Shown here piece after piece: positions 36,104 through 44,201 of a DNA stretch of 64,000 nt; positions within the stretch are counted from its first letter, which is position 1; each line of letters starts with the position of its first letter. The position numbers were made by a program, and so were the translations under genes. The notes under the pieces are model-generated. The model was not told the DNA's origin, did no database searches, and was given only the letters and a program-made list of their open reading frames with translations. Source of the stretch: Halomarinibacterium sedimenti. GTDB taxonomy: Bacteria > Bacteroidota > Bacteroidia > Flavobacteriales > Flavobacteriaceae. The stretch is taken from positions 372,001 through 436,000 of the forward strand of contig NZ_JAHWDP010000002.1 of the NCBI RefSeq assembly GCF_019312585.1, written 5' to 3'.

Positions 36104-38752
36104 ATGAAAAAATCTATTTTAGTTACAATTCTTTTTTTAGCTATTAGCAGTAGTTCTCTTTTTGCACAGTTTATTGTAAAAGAGACCTTCTTCGAAACTC
36201 AAGGTGTATCTAACACCGGGGTAGTTTCTGGCTATGAAGCACAGGCAGGTCCTTATTCATTGTGGAATCCAGATGACAACACGTTTGTTCAAATTGGTGG
36301 AGCTGCCCCAGGATTAGGTGTTGGTGGTGGTGCCCGGTTTTCGGCAGACGGAAATCTTTTGTCTGGAACATCCTATATTAACACCATTACTACTACCGAA
36401 TGGGAAAAACTAAATACGGGATATAACTATATATTTAAAAATATAGAATTCCCTAGCAATCAAAATTCTACAGCATTTGCTGCAGGTGAAAGCTCTACTT
36501 ATAATGGTGATGGAATTATTCTTGTTACGTATGATAGTGGAGATTCTTGGAATCAATTATGGACGGGAATCAATCAAGGAATTGAAGCCATGAGTTTTCC
36601 TTCTTTATACACTGGATATGTTGGTGGTTGGAACCAATATTTTGCCAAAACCACTGATGGGGGATATACGTGGACACCACAAACTCCAGATACCGATGTA
36701 TATATCTATACCGGAATAGAGTTTAAAGATGAGTTTAATGGTGTGGTAACTGCACAAACGAATACCGGTGTAGGTGTGTATATTACCAACGATGGGGGGA
36801 CTACCTGGACCACAGGTTCTGGACTAACTGGGGTTACTTATAAATTAACGTATGTTGAAGGAGACACATACTATTTAGTTACTAATGGTGGTGATATACA
36901 AAGATCAACAGACAATGGATTAACTTGGACAACTGTTTATAGCAGTGGCGGACTACTTTTAGGTATTGAGTTTTTTGACACTATGATCGGTATTGCAACA
37001 GGAGAAGATAATATTTATGTAACAACAGACGGAGGAGCTACTTGGGTAAACCAAGAAGTTCTGGCAGGAGCTCTATGGCGTGATGTTGCTTGGCTAGATC
37101 AAGACCACGTAACCCTAGTTGGTACTCCAGAACTTATTTTTGGATCGGAAGATGGTGGTTCCACTTGGCCTATTGACAATCTAGGTACTACCACATTTAA
37201 TGAGGCATTATATGAAGTTCTATTTACACCTAATGGAACGGGTTTTATAATTGGCTCTCAAGGGGTATTATTTAGAAAAGCTAGCGAAAGTAATACCTAC
37301 TCTGTACAATCTATGTATAATATTGCCGATGGAGAATGGACAGTATTAGGTGATTTTAATTATCCTGTAGACAACAGCCTTAGTTCGGGGTATAATATTT
37401 CAGCTGATGGTAGTACCATTGTAGGGAGTGCTTGGGTAGAACCTAACCCAACAGAACCTGGTTTAGCAACTCACGCAACTGCTTGGACTCTTGAAACCGG
37501 ACTTATTGATTTAGGTAGTTTATATTCAGATATTAACCGAAGCACTCGTGCCAATGCCGTAAGTGGTGATGGTAGTATTGTGGTTGGATGGCAAGATTTT
37601 AACGGCCCTTGGAAATCGGCAGTTTGGAGAAAAGATGCCAACGGAGATTACCTTCCAAACGAATATTTACTAATTGACCCAAATGGTGATCCTATGGATG
37701 AGTATAATCAATTAGGAGAAGCTCTTGCAATATCATCAAACGGAAATTGGATTGGAGGAATAGGTGATTATGCAAACAATAATGAACCTTGGTTATGGAG
37801 TGAAGATACTGGTTATATGTCTTTAGGAACACTTAACCCAAATGGAACAGGGTATGTTACAGGTATAAGTAATGATGGCTCAGTAGTAATTGGTTTCTTT
37901 AATGTAGGACCATGGGATCCACATATTCCATTCATCTGGACTCCTGCCGGTGGGATTCAAGAACTAAATAATTTTGTAAGTCAAACTCTAGGATATGATA
38001 TGGGAGCGAGCCCTATTTACACCGCAAATGCTCTTTCAGAAAATGGAAAATATATTACAGGTTGGGGTTATGATCCTACTATAGGTGCTTGGGGTGATTT
38101 ATTTACCTTTAGAATTGAACTACCCATTGTTCCTACAAATGACGAATGTATTGATGCTATTGCGCTTGAATGTGGAGATTTGGTAACCAACTCAACCATT
38201 TTTGGAACCGATAATGGAGGAAATGGTTCTCCAGACGTATTCTATAGTTATACAGGTAATGGTTCTCCAGAACTAATTACACTAAACGCTTGTGGTCCAA
38301 ACACCAATTTTTCAACTACTGTGAGAGTTTACTCAGATTGTGATTTAACCAATCAAATTACGTTTAACGATAGTTCTTGTGAAAATCAGCAGGAATTAAC
38401 CTTCGAATCTGATGGATCATCAACCTACATTATCATGGTGGAAGGGTATGATAGTTCCTCATTAGGAAATTTCCAATTACAAATTAGTTGTGAAGATATT
38501 CTTGGAACCAACACTTTTGAAAATAAAGCGATAACCATTTTCCCAAACCCTGTAGAAAATATATTACATATTTCTGCTATAAATAACATCGACAACATCT
38601 ATGTTTATGATATAACAGGTGCGGAAATATTTTCGAAAGCCATCTCAAACTCCAATTTTGAAATTGACTTTTCTAGCTTTTCTAATGGAGTGTATTTTGT
38701 AAAAACAGTAGCAAATAATACTGTTGAATCATTTAAAGTAATTAAAGAATAA
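36104..38752 (+). CDS. Secreted protein with Asp-box and HAF repeats and T9SS sorting domain
   Basis: This large secreted protein has 882 residues from ATG 36104. The frame is open 26 codons further upstream, but this start gives a clean signal peptide (MKKSILVTILFLAISSSSLF). The first half has six or more Asp-box motifs of the sortilin/YCF48 kind, such as TTDGGYTWT, TNDGGTTWT and TTDGGATWV. The middle holds HAF-type repeats (ETGLIDLGSLY, ISNDGSVVIG). A CUB-like domain with Cys follows, and the C-terminus from FPNPVENILHISAINNI is a type A T9SS sorting signal. Substrate and role are unknown. Confidence 0.9.
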   Translation: MKKSILVTILFLAISSSSLFAQFIVKETFFETQGVSNTGVVSGYEAQAGPYSLWNPDDNTFVQIGGAAPGLGVGGGARFSADGNLLSGTSYINTITTTEWEKLNTGYNYIFKNIEFPSNQNSTAFAAGESSTYNGDGIILVTYDSGDSWNQLWTGINQGIEAMSFPSLYTGYVGGWNQYFAKTTDGGYTWTPQTPDTDVYIYTGIEFKDEFNGVVTAQTNTGVGVYITNDGGTTWTTGSGLTGVTYKLTYVEGDTYYLVTNGGDIQRSTDNGLTWTTVYSSGGLLLGIEFFDTMIGIATGEDNIYVTTDGGATWVNQEVLAGALWRDVAWLDQDHVTLVGTPELIFGSEDGGSTWPIDNLGTTTFNEALYEVLFTPNGTGFIIGSQGVLFRKASESNTYSVQSMYNIADGEWTVLGDFNYPVDNSLSSGYNISADGSTIVGSAWVEPNPTEPGLATHATAWTLETGLIDLGSLYSDINRSTRANAVSGDGSIVVGWQDFNGPWKSAVWRKDANGDYLPNEYLLIDPNGDPMDEYNQLGEALAISSNGNWIGGIGDYANNNEPWLWSEDTGYMSLGTLNPNGTGYVTGISNDGSVVIGFFNVGPWDPHIPFIWTPAGGIQELNNFVSQTLGYDMGASPIYTANALSENGKYITGWGYDPTIGAWGDLFTFRIELPIVPTNDECIDAIALECGDLVTNSTIFGTDNGGNGSPDVFYSYTGNGSPELITLNACGPNTNFSTTVRVYSDCDLTNQITFNDSSCENQQELTFESDGSSTYIIMVEGYDSSSLGNFQLQISCEDILGTNTFENKAITIFPNPVENILHISAINNIDNIYVYDITGAEIFSKAISNSNFEIDFSSFSNGVYFVKTVANNTVESFKVIKE

Positions 38753-38782
38753 TTAGTAATTTTTTTTTATAATTAGTTAACT

Positions 38783-38822
38783 AAAAAAGAGTGTACAAAA
38801 TTAATTTGTACACTCTTTTTGT
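38783..38822. terminator. Bidirectional terminator
   Basis: AAAAAGAGTGTACAAA and TTTGTACACTCTTTTT form a perfect inverted repeat around a 7-base loop, with A and T runs on both sides. It serves the T9SS protein gene and the convergent anti-sigma-like gene. Confidence 0.9.
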
Positions 38823-38825
38823 ATA

Positions 38826-39206
38826 CTACCGTGCTACTATTCGTTTCAAAAATGGAATTTGTAAAAGGAATAATGCCATAAACCCTATAGCATATTGTGT
38901 TGTTTTTGAAAATGCAAACGCTTCAAAAGGTTTTTTTATATTGAGTTTTTCAGTAAAAGTAAGGTTCCCGACATCATACATATTTGAAGCAGGATTAAAA
39001 TATACCCACAATAGTCCTAACAAAAATATGGCAGCTATCGCACCCCAAGTTGTTTTCGAGATAAGAGGACGATACGATTGACTTGTTTTTTGCTTTTCAA
39101 GTTGCTGCATAACATTTTTAGAAAAATCTAGAGAAGGTTTTTCTAACGGAGCTTCTTGCAATAGCTTTTTAATAATCTCGTCTTGTTTGTTAAATGGCGC
39201 TTCCAT
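38826..39206 (-). CDS. Small membrane protein, probable anti-sigma partner
   Basis: This is a 126-residue protein from ATG 39206 (an upstream in-frame ATG at 39233 would add nine residues). It has a charged N-terminal part with QDEIIKKLLQEAPLEKPSLDF, then two membrane segments (TTWGAIAAIFLLGLLWVYF and TTQYAIGFMALFLLQIPF). Its start overlaps the end of the ECF sigma gene by 17 bases. The position and the small cytoplasmic domain before the membrane fit an anti-sigma factor, but I see no zinc-binding HxxxCxxC motif, so this is inferred. Confidence 0.65.
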   Translation of the reverse strand: MEAPFNKQDEIIKKLLQEAPLEKPSLDFSKNVMQQLEKQKTSQSYRPLISKTTWGAIAAIFLLGLLWVYFNPASNMYDVGNLTFTEKLNIKKPFEAFAFSKTTQYAIGFMALFLLQIPFLKRIVAR

Positions 39207-39777
39207 TGTTATTGGTGTATTGGGGAAGTACATAATACTTCAGTAAAGTAAATAATTTTTTTCGACTTCGGAATAATTTAATTTTTACATTATCCTCGCT
39301 TAGCTGAGTGATTTCTGAAATTTCTTTAATAGATAATTCTTCAAAATAGAAAAAAGTAATGATGGCTGCTTCCTGCTCGGGTAATTGTTCAATTCCTTTT
39401 TTAATCAACTCATTCCGCTCTTGAATTTGTATAAAATGCAGTGCATTTTCAATGTCTTCGGTTTCTGTTTCTGTAATTTCTTCAACGAGTTCAATAGTTC
39501 TCGAATTGTTGTTTTTTCTAATCCTATCTAAGGTTTTTCGGTACACGATACTATACAACCAACTCGAAAATTTTGCCTCTCCACGATAGGTTGACAACGC
39601 TTCAAAAGCCTTTATAAAACTATCCTGTGCTACTTCCTCGGCTTCTTCCCTATTGCGTAACATTCGCACAGCAATGGTAAAGACAAAATTTTGATACCGT
39701 TCTACCAATACCGAAAAGGCCTGCGTATTTCCATGCAAGGTATTATTAATTAATTGATGGTCGGTACTGGTGGTCAT
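39190..39777 (-). CDS. ECF-type sigma factor
   Basis: This is a 195-residue sigma-70 family factor of the extracytoplasmic function group. Region 2 is at about 20-85 (LVERYQNFVFTIAVRMLRN, SFIKAFEALSTYRGEAKFSS) and region 4 at about 125-185 (QLPEQEAAIITFFYFEELSI, then ITQLSEDNVKIKLFRSRKKL). Just upstream of its ATG is an ECF-like promoter on the same strand (39788-39813), so it probably activates its own gene. The downstream gene is its likely membrane partner. Confidence 0.93.
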   Translation of the reverse strand: MTTSTDHQLINNTLHGNTQAFSVLVERYQNFVFTIAVRMLRNREEAEEVAQDSFIKAFEALSTYRGEAKFSSWLYSIVYRKTLDRIRKNNNSRTIELVEEITETETEDIENALHFIQIQERNELIKKGIEQLPEQEAAIITFFYFEELSIKEISEITQLSEDNVKIKLFRSRKKLFTLLKYYVLPQYTNNNGSAI

Positions 39778-39787
39778 TTAAGAATAA

Positions 39788-39813
39788 GACGTTCGTTGTA
39801 TCTATATGGTTAC
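39788..39813 (-). promoter_or_regulatory. ECF-type promoter of the sigma gene
   Basis: On the minus strand GTAACC (39813-39808), 16 bases and CGTC (39791-39788) match the general ECF -35/-10 pattern. The ATG is 10 bases past CGTC, so the leader would be only a few bases. The same pair with the same spacing faces the other way at 39846-39871. Confidence 0.65.
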
Positions 39814-39845
39814 ATAGTACGCAGAAATACTTTTTTAAATAATTT

Positions 39846-39871
39846 GTAACCTAGATAAAGAATCTTCCGTC
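39846..39871 (+). promoter_or_regulatory. ECF-type promoter of the DUF6249 gene
   Basis: GTAACC (39846-39851), 16 bases and CGTC (39868-39871) match the ECF pattern and are identical in both boxes and spacing to the divergent copy at 39788-39813. The ATG lies 44 bases downstream. Confidence 0.65.
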
Positions 39872-39915
39872 CTATGGACAAAACGAACAGTAATTAACCT
39901 TTAATCAAAAACATC

Positions 39916-40266
39916 ATGGGATCAGAAATTGTAATTATACCTATTATCTTCGGAGTCATCTTCGGAATCTTTTACCTCTACATTTCGGCACGTAACAAAG
40001 AACGAATAGCACTTATTGAGAAGGGCGCCGATGCTTCTATTTTTTATAGCAAAGATAGACGCGTTACACCCGTTTGGAAAGTAGTCGTTATTAATCTTGC
40101 CTTATTATTAATGGGTATAGGGATAGGAATTTTCTTAGGAGCATTATTTTCAGATGTCTTAGGAATGGATGAAGACATCGCTATGCCAGGAACCATTTTA
40201 TTTATGGCTGGAGCTGGTCTTTTAACTGGATTCTTTGTGAGTAAAAAACTAAACGAAGACGCTTAA
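39916..40266 (+). CDS. DUF6249-type membrane protein
   Basis: This is a 116-residue protein with an N-terminal helix (IVIIPIIFGVIFGIFYLYI), then RNKERIALIEKGADASIFY, and two more membrane helices (VVVINLALLLMGIGIGIFLG, GTILFMAGAGLLTGFF). The middle segment is the hallmark of the DUF6249 family of small membrane proteins in Bacteroidota. The function is unknown. The ECF promoter at 39846 makes it a likely target of the divergently encoded sigma factor. A terminator follows at 40291. Confidence 0.85.
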   Translation: MGSEIVIIPIIFGVIFGIFYLYISARNKERIALIEKGADASIFYSKDRRVTPVWKVVVINLALLLMGIGIGIFLGALFSDVLGMDEDIAMPGTILFMAGAGLLTGFFVSKKLNEDA

Positions 40267-40290
40267 AATAACCAACCGTTTTTAGTTGAA

Positions 40291-40333
40291 GAAACCATTT
40301 TGAAGGATGTATCACCCTTTGAGATGGTTTTTT
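40291..40333 (+). terminator. Terminator between convergent genes
   Basis: GAAACCAT pairs with ATGGTTTT across a longer, imperfect inner stem, and six T follow. It ends the DUF6249 transcript and touches the stop of the convergent gene at 40332. Confidence 0.65.
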
Positions 40334-41927
40334 ATTGCACTTTTATATTGCTATAATTAGCGTTGATAGTAATTGTTTTTCCAGAGGCATTCGTTTTATT
40401 GAAACCTTTAAGCAACTTACGATCGAAGTTTTTGGTTTCGGTTAATTGAAATGATTTTGGATGTTGTAATTGTGACTTCTTTCCGTTGTAGTAAAAATCA
40501 AAAGCAGTATTAGGTATTTTTAAGTTTGCATCTGTATTTTCCAATGTAATATCTACCGAGGTAAACGTTGGTGCTACTTTTAATACATATAGATTTCCAA
40601 AAGAACCCGAAAGTACTCCCGATTTCAATAATTCATTAATACTTACATCGCTAGAATTAGATTGAAGGTTAATTTCTGAAACCGTATTCAATCTACAATC
40701 TTCAACATAATTCACTTTAAGAGATCCATTGTTCCAAGAATTAACATACACAGGAGCATAAGAAGCATTGATGAGGGTTTGCCCCCCATCAATACTGTTA
40801 GCTGTTAAAGGTGAATAATTTAGCGTTGCTTTCATATTATATGCATTTGCCATTTTCAATTCGCCATGACGCACATTTACCTGGGTCTTTGTTCCTTTTG
40901 GCATTCTTACAATGATGGTTTTATTTGCTTTTCCAGAAAAATGCAAACTTTTACTTCCTTCAAAAAGATAGTTTTTATTACCATCATCATCAATAAAGAT
41001 TTTGTTTGAATAGTTCCCTCCATTTTCTTCAAATTGTTTGGCCCATTCTTCCATATTCTTACCAAACTCCTCACCCCATTTCTCCATATCTTTCCCAAAT
41101 TCTTCTCCCCATTTCTCCATATCCTTTCCAAATTTTTCGCCAAACTCTTCACCCCATCGCTCCATCTTTTTTTCAAACTCAGGACCAAATTGAGTTTCAA
41201 ATTTCTTTCCAAAATTTTCACCCCAGTCTTCCATAACGTCTTCAATATCTTTGGACCAAGCATCCACACGATCTAACCAATTATCGACATCTTTAACACT
41301 CGCATTGGAGTTATGTTTTTTATTTAATTTATCAACGTAGGCCTGTTTATTCTTTTTGTATTCTCCACGATCGAATGTAGTTGTCTTCCCGTTTCTATCA
41401 TGAAAATAGTTGTACTCATTCCCATTTTTTAAATTAGGCCGATCGCCATTAAAAGGCCATACTGGAAACTCCTTTAGCTCGGGTACTTCTGGAATATCAA
41501 AATTAAAGTCAAAAGCAAAATTGGGCATTTCTTCCAACACTGGCATCTTCTCTAAACTTTTTAAGGCTTTTAACGATTTTAAAGCATCTGCGCCACCAAA
41601 TAGGCCAATACCTTCACCGTAATGACTTGGGTTTGATGTAATCACAACTTTTTTACTATTCCCCAAAACATCAAACTTCCAATTATCGAAAATTTCCTTC
41701 TTCTCCTTTTCGGAAAGTTCCTTGCTGTCTACAAAAGCTTCCACTTCAACAAAATCTTTATTCCAAGTTTCAAAAATAACATTGGTATATGAGGTGTTCA
41801 CCTCTACCATCAAGTCATTTGAGGCTTTGAAGCTCTCTTTGTATTTGTTCTGAGCGGTAATTAAACTTACTGAAAGAAATAATATTCCAAATAGAATACT
41901 ATGCTTCCATATTTTTTGTGTTTTCAT
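40332..41927 (-). CDS. Secreted protein with Trp-Gly-Glu-Glu repeat and adhesin-like C-terminus
   Basis: This is a 531-residue protein with a signal peptide (MKTQKIWKHSILFGILFLSV). Residues about 240-296 repeat the 11-residue unit EKWGEEFGKDM, an amphipathic coil. The C-terminal half (about 325-531) has regular short beta strands with Asn and Ser turns, like DUF4097 adhesin-type proteins. It is the third gene of an ECF sigma module and overlaps the anti-sigma-like gene by 29 bases. It probably acts in the periplasm as sensor or effector of that system. Confidence 0.75.
   Translation of the reverse strand: MKTQKIWKHSILFGILFLSVSLITAQNKYKESFKASNDLMVEVNTSYTNVIFETWNKDFVEVEAFVDSKELSEKEKKEIFDNWKFDVLGNSKKVVITSNPSHYGEGIGLFGGADALKSLKALKSLEKMPVLEEMPNFAFDFNFDIPEVPELKEFPVWPFNGDRPNLKNGNEYNYFHDRNGKTTTFDRGEYKKNKQAYVDKLNKKHNSNASVKDVDNWLDRVDAWSKDIEDVMEDWGENFGKKFETQFGPEFEKKMERWGEEFGEKFGKDMEKWGEEFGKDMEKWGEEFGKNMEEWAKQFEENGGNYSNKIFIDDDGNKNYLFEGSKSLHFSGKANKTIIVRMPKGTKTQVNVRHGELKMANAYNMKATLNYSPLTANSIDGGQTLINASYAPVYVNSWNNGSLKVNYVEDCRLNTVSEINLQSNSSDVSINELLKSGVLSGSFGNLYVLKVAPTFTSVDITLENTDANLKIPNTAFDFYYNGKKSQLQHPKSFQLTETKNFDRKLLKGFNKTNASGKTITINANYSNIKVQ
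41041..41210 (-). repeat. Coding repeat, 33-base units
   Basis: Direct repeats of about 33 bases encode the unit with Lys-Trp-Gly-Glu-Glu-Phe-Gly. The two central copies are almost identical in DNA. Unit number is likely to vary between strains. Confidence 0.8.
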
Positions 41928-42492
41928 TTTCTAAGGTTTTAAGTTCTTTTAATTTGTTTTTTAGTTTGAACAGCAATTCCAAACGTAGTTTCAAATTATC
42001 GATCAAAGCAGTGATGGTCGCCTCGCTAGGCCCTACTTCGTTCAACTCGGTATTCAATGTTTTATAGGCATTATCCAATTCCTCAAGCCGTAGAAGATAT
42101 CCGGTAATGAGTTCTTCATTTTCAGGCGTTCTGTTTAATGATGCCAACTGTTGGTTTATTCCAGTTACGTAAAAATCTTCTACTTTTTTTAGGTCTGGTG
42201 ATAAATTACCTATAGTGATAGTTGGTGTTTCATTTTCTACTTCCTTGGTGTTGTTAACCAATTGGTTATCGATGGTGGTGTCTTTCTGAAAATATTGATA
42301 TCCAAAATATCCCACTGTAAGAAAGACAACAACGGTTGCAGCTATTTTCATCCAAAAGAAAAAGCTATTATCCGATTTCTTTTCTGAAAAGGCAATATCT
42401 AATTTGTCCTCAAATCGGGCTTCGTGCCCTTTTGAAAGCTTAGGGATTTCTGGCAGATAGTCTTTAAGCATGTCTCTAATATCCTGTGCCAT
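41899..42492 (-). CDS. Membrane protein, probable anti-sigma factor
   Basis: This is a 197-residue protein with a cytoplasmic N-terminus of about 45 residues (MAQDIRDMLKDYLPEIPKLS), one membrane segment near 46-66 (MKIAATVVVFLTVGYFGY) and a periplasmic coiled-coil tail (LRLELLFKLKNKLKELKTLE). It overlaps the ECF sigma gene by 17 bases, the same overlap as in the other sigma module. The layout fits an anti-sigma factor of a flavobacterial type without zinc motif. The role is inferred from layout and place. Confidence 0.72.
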   Translation of the reverse strand: MAQDIRDMLKDYLPEIPKLSKGHEARFEDKLDIAFSEKKSDNSFFFWMKIAATVVVFLTVGYFGYQYFQKDTTIDNQLVNNTKEVENETPTITIGNLSPDLKKVEDFYVTGINQQLASLNRTPENEELITGYLLRLEELDNAYKTLNTELNEVGPSEATITALIDNLKLRLELLFKLKNKLKELKTLENENTKNMEA

Positions 42493-43018
42493 ATTTTAAA
42501 TGTTTTAATTGTTCTTGTAATTGTTTTTTCCCACGATGAAGATAGGTTCTCGAAGCACTTTCGGTTATTCCTAAAACCTCCGAAATCTCTTGATGATCAT
42601 AGCCTTCCAATAAAAATAATTTTGCCACTACTCCATAAGGATCTTTTAAACTTTCAATGGTTTTTACCACTTCGTTAACGGTTGCTTCATCGGGCACACT
42701 CCATTCCTCTTCATCTACAATCGCCAAGGTTTCTTCGTTAACATCTGCTTTTTCCATTTTGTTTGCCTTAATCGCATCCAAGCAAGTGTTTATAACGATT
42801 CGTTTTAACCAAGCGCCAAAGGTGACGTCCCCTTTGAACTGGTCCAACTTCCGAAACGCTTTTATAAACGCTTCTTGCAGTGCATCTTCTGCTGTTGCCG
42901 CATCCTTTAAATATCGGTGCGCCACAATAAACATCCCATCGCAATATTGGCGATATAAAGCCATTTGTGCTTTTCGGTTGTTTTGTTTGCATTGCTCTAC
43001 CAATAATATATCGGACAC
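42476..43018 (-). CDS. ECF-type sigma factor
   Basis: This is a 180-residue ECF sigma factor. Region 2 covers about 10-85 (LYRQYCDGMFIVAHRYLKD, AEDALQEAFIKAFRKLDQF), with FGAWLKRIVINTCLDAIKAN next. Region 4 is at about 125-170 (LEGYDHQEISEVLGITESA, RTYLHRGKKQLQEQL). It heads a three-gene operon with an anti-sigma-like gene and the repeat protein. A weaker ECF-like pair at 43054-43078 may be its own promoter. It is not a close copy of the sigma factor at 39190. Confidence 0.93.
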   Translation of the reverse strand: MSDILLVEQCKQNNRKAQMALYRQYCDGMFIVAHRYLKDAATAEDALQEAFIKAFRKLDQFKGDVTFGAWLKRIVINTCLDAIKANKMEKADVNEETLAIVDEEEWSVPDEATVNEVVKTIESLKDPYGVVAKLFLLEGYDHQEISEVLGITESASRTYLHRGKKQLQEQLKHLKYGTGY

Positions 43019-43053
43019 AATTGATGGTTTTTTTGGTTGCTGTTCGGGTTAAA

Positions 43054-43078
43054 GACGATTAAAAAAATCGACTGTTGC
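43054..43078 (-). promoter_or_regulatory. Possible ECF-type promoter
   Basis: On the minus strand GCAACA (43078-43073), 15 bases and CGTC (43057-43054) give a weaker ECF-like match, 36 bases before the sigma ATG. The spacer contains a small hairpin (ATTTTTTTAAT). Confidence 0.4.
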
Positions 43079-43118
43079 AAAGAAGCATCAATTTATAAAA
43101 ATGTTTTAACTTCCCATC

Positions 43119-44201
43119 GTGGCAAAAGATAAAAAACATACTTCGGCATTACACAAAATGGAAGGAATCTCCCCTCCTAGTTCGTCCAATCCTATTGTTG
43201 TAAAAAAAATTCAGGAAAGTAGAAGAAAACCGCTTTTTATAAAGGAATTGATCAAATCTATTCTTGAGGGAAACCACACGGCCTTAAGTAGAGGTATTAC
43301 ACTAGTCGAAAGCACTGCTACTAAGCATCAACAACAAGCAAAAGAATTGATTCAAGGGTGTTTACCACACGCCAATAATTCTATTAGGATAGGAATCACC
43401 GGTGTTCCGGGGGTGGGAAAAAGTACATTTATTGAAAGTTTTGGCACGCTACTTACTCAAAAAGGTAAAAAAGTAGCCGTGTTGGCTGTGGACCCAAGTA
43501 GTACGCTAAGTAAAGGGAGTATTTTGGGCGACAAAACCCGTATGGAAGAATTGGTAAAAAACCCGAATGCGTTTATACGGCCTTCTGCCAGTGGGGAATC
43601 TTTAGGGGGTGTAGCTCGAAAAACCCGTGAAGCCATTATTTTATGTGAAGCGGCAGGGTTTGACATTATTATTATTGAAACCGTGGGTGTGGGACAAAGT
43701 GAAACCACGGTGCACAGTATGACCGATTTCTTTTTACTACTGAAGCTAGCGGGCGCTGGGGATGAATTGCAAGGCATTAAACGTGGCATTATGGAAATGG
43801 CAGATGCCATTGTGATTAATAAAGCCGACGGTGACAATGTTAAAGCTGCTAAACTAGCCAAAACTGAATTTAACCGTGCATTACATTTGTATCCGGAAAA
43901 AGAAAGTGGCTGGACGCCCAAAACACTCACGTGTTCTTCGATTAATAATGAAGGAATTGAGGACGTTTGGAATCTCATCGAAGAGTATTCTACCACGGTA
44001 AAAAAGAACAACTACTTTCAAGAAAAGCGAAATGAGCAAAACAAGTTTTGGCTAATGCAAACCATAGAAAGTGCGTTGAAAGCGAATTTCTACCATCAAG
44101 CTAAGGTGAAAAAGGAATTGGAAAAGCAACTTCAGTTACTACAAGCGCATAAAACCACACCGTTTGAAGCGGCGGAGGTTTTGCTAAAAATTACTTCATA
44201 A
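43119..44201 (+). CDS. meaB: Methylmalonyl-CoA mutase-associated GTPase MeaB
   Basis: This G3E-family GTPase protects and reloads methylmalonyl-CoA mutase with adenosylcobalamin. The 360 residues start with GTG. ITGVPGVGKSTFIESFG is the P-loop, DPSSTLSKGSILGDKTRM the switch region, IETVGVGQSETTV the G3 part and VINKADGDN the base-binding motif. The mutase genes are not in the window; the adenosyltransferase at 28594 serves the same pathway. The 3' end overlaps the convergent epimerase gene by 11 bases. Confidence 0.95.
   Translation: MAKDKKHTSALHKMEGISPPSSSNPIVVKKIQESRRKPLFIKELIKSILEGNHTALSRGITLVESTATKHQQQAKELIQGCLPHANNSIRIGITGVPGVGKSTFIESFGTLLTQKGKKVAVLAVDPSSTLSKGSILGDKTRMEELVKNPNAFIRPSASGESLGGVARKTREAIILCEAAGFDIIIIETVGVGQSETTVHSMTDFFLLLKLAGAGDELQGIKRGIMEMADAIVINKADGDNVKAAKLAKTEFNRALHLYPEKESGWTPKTLTCSSINNEGIEDVWNLIEEYSTTVKKNNYFQEKRNEQNKFWLMQTIESALKANFYHQAKVKKELEKQLQLLQAHKTTPFEAAEVLLKITS

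Noticed and set aside
41041-41210. CRISPR-like spacing of direct repeats
   Set aside because: The units of about 33 bases are in frame, code for a regular peptide and have no unique spacers.
40907-41269. 120-residue minus-strand frame and two plus-strand frames over the repeat region
   Set aside because: They mirror the repeat of the 531-residue protein in other frames; the repeat explains why they stay open.
42657-43052. 131-residue plus-strand frame opposite the ECF sigma gene
   Set aside because: The composition is rich in Ser and Phe as in antisense shadows, and the sigma factor is clear on the other strand.
43050-43075. Hairpin with A/T-rich centre between sigma gene and meaB considered as terminator
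   Set aside because: Both genes point away from it, so a terminator would have no purpose; it lies in the possible ECF promoter spacer.
43457-44011. 184-residue open frame on the minus strand inside meaB
   Set aside because: It is the reverse shadow of a strongly conserved GTPase gene and shows no motif, signal or start context of its own.
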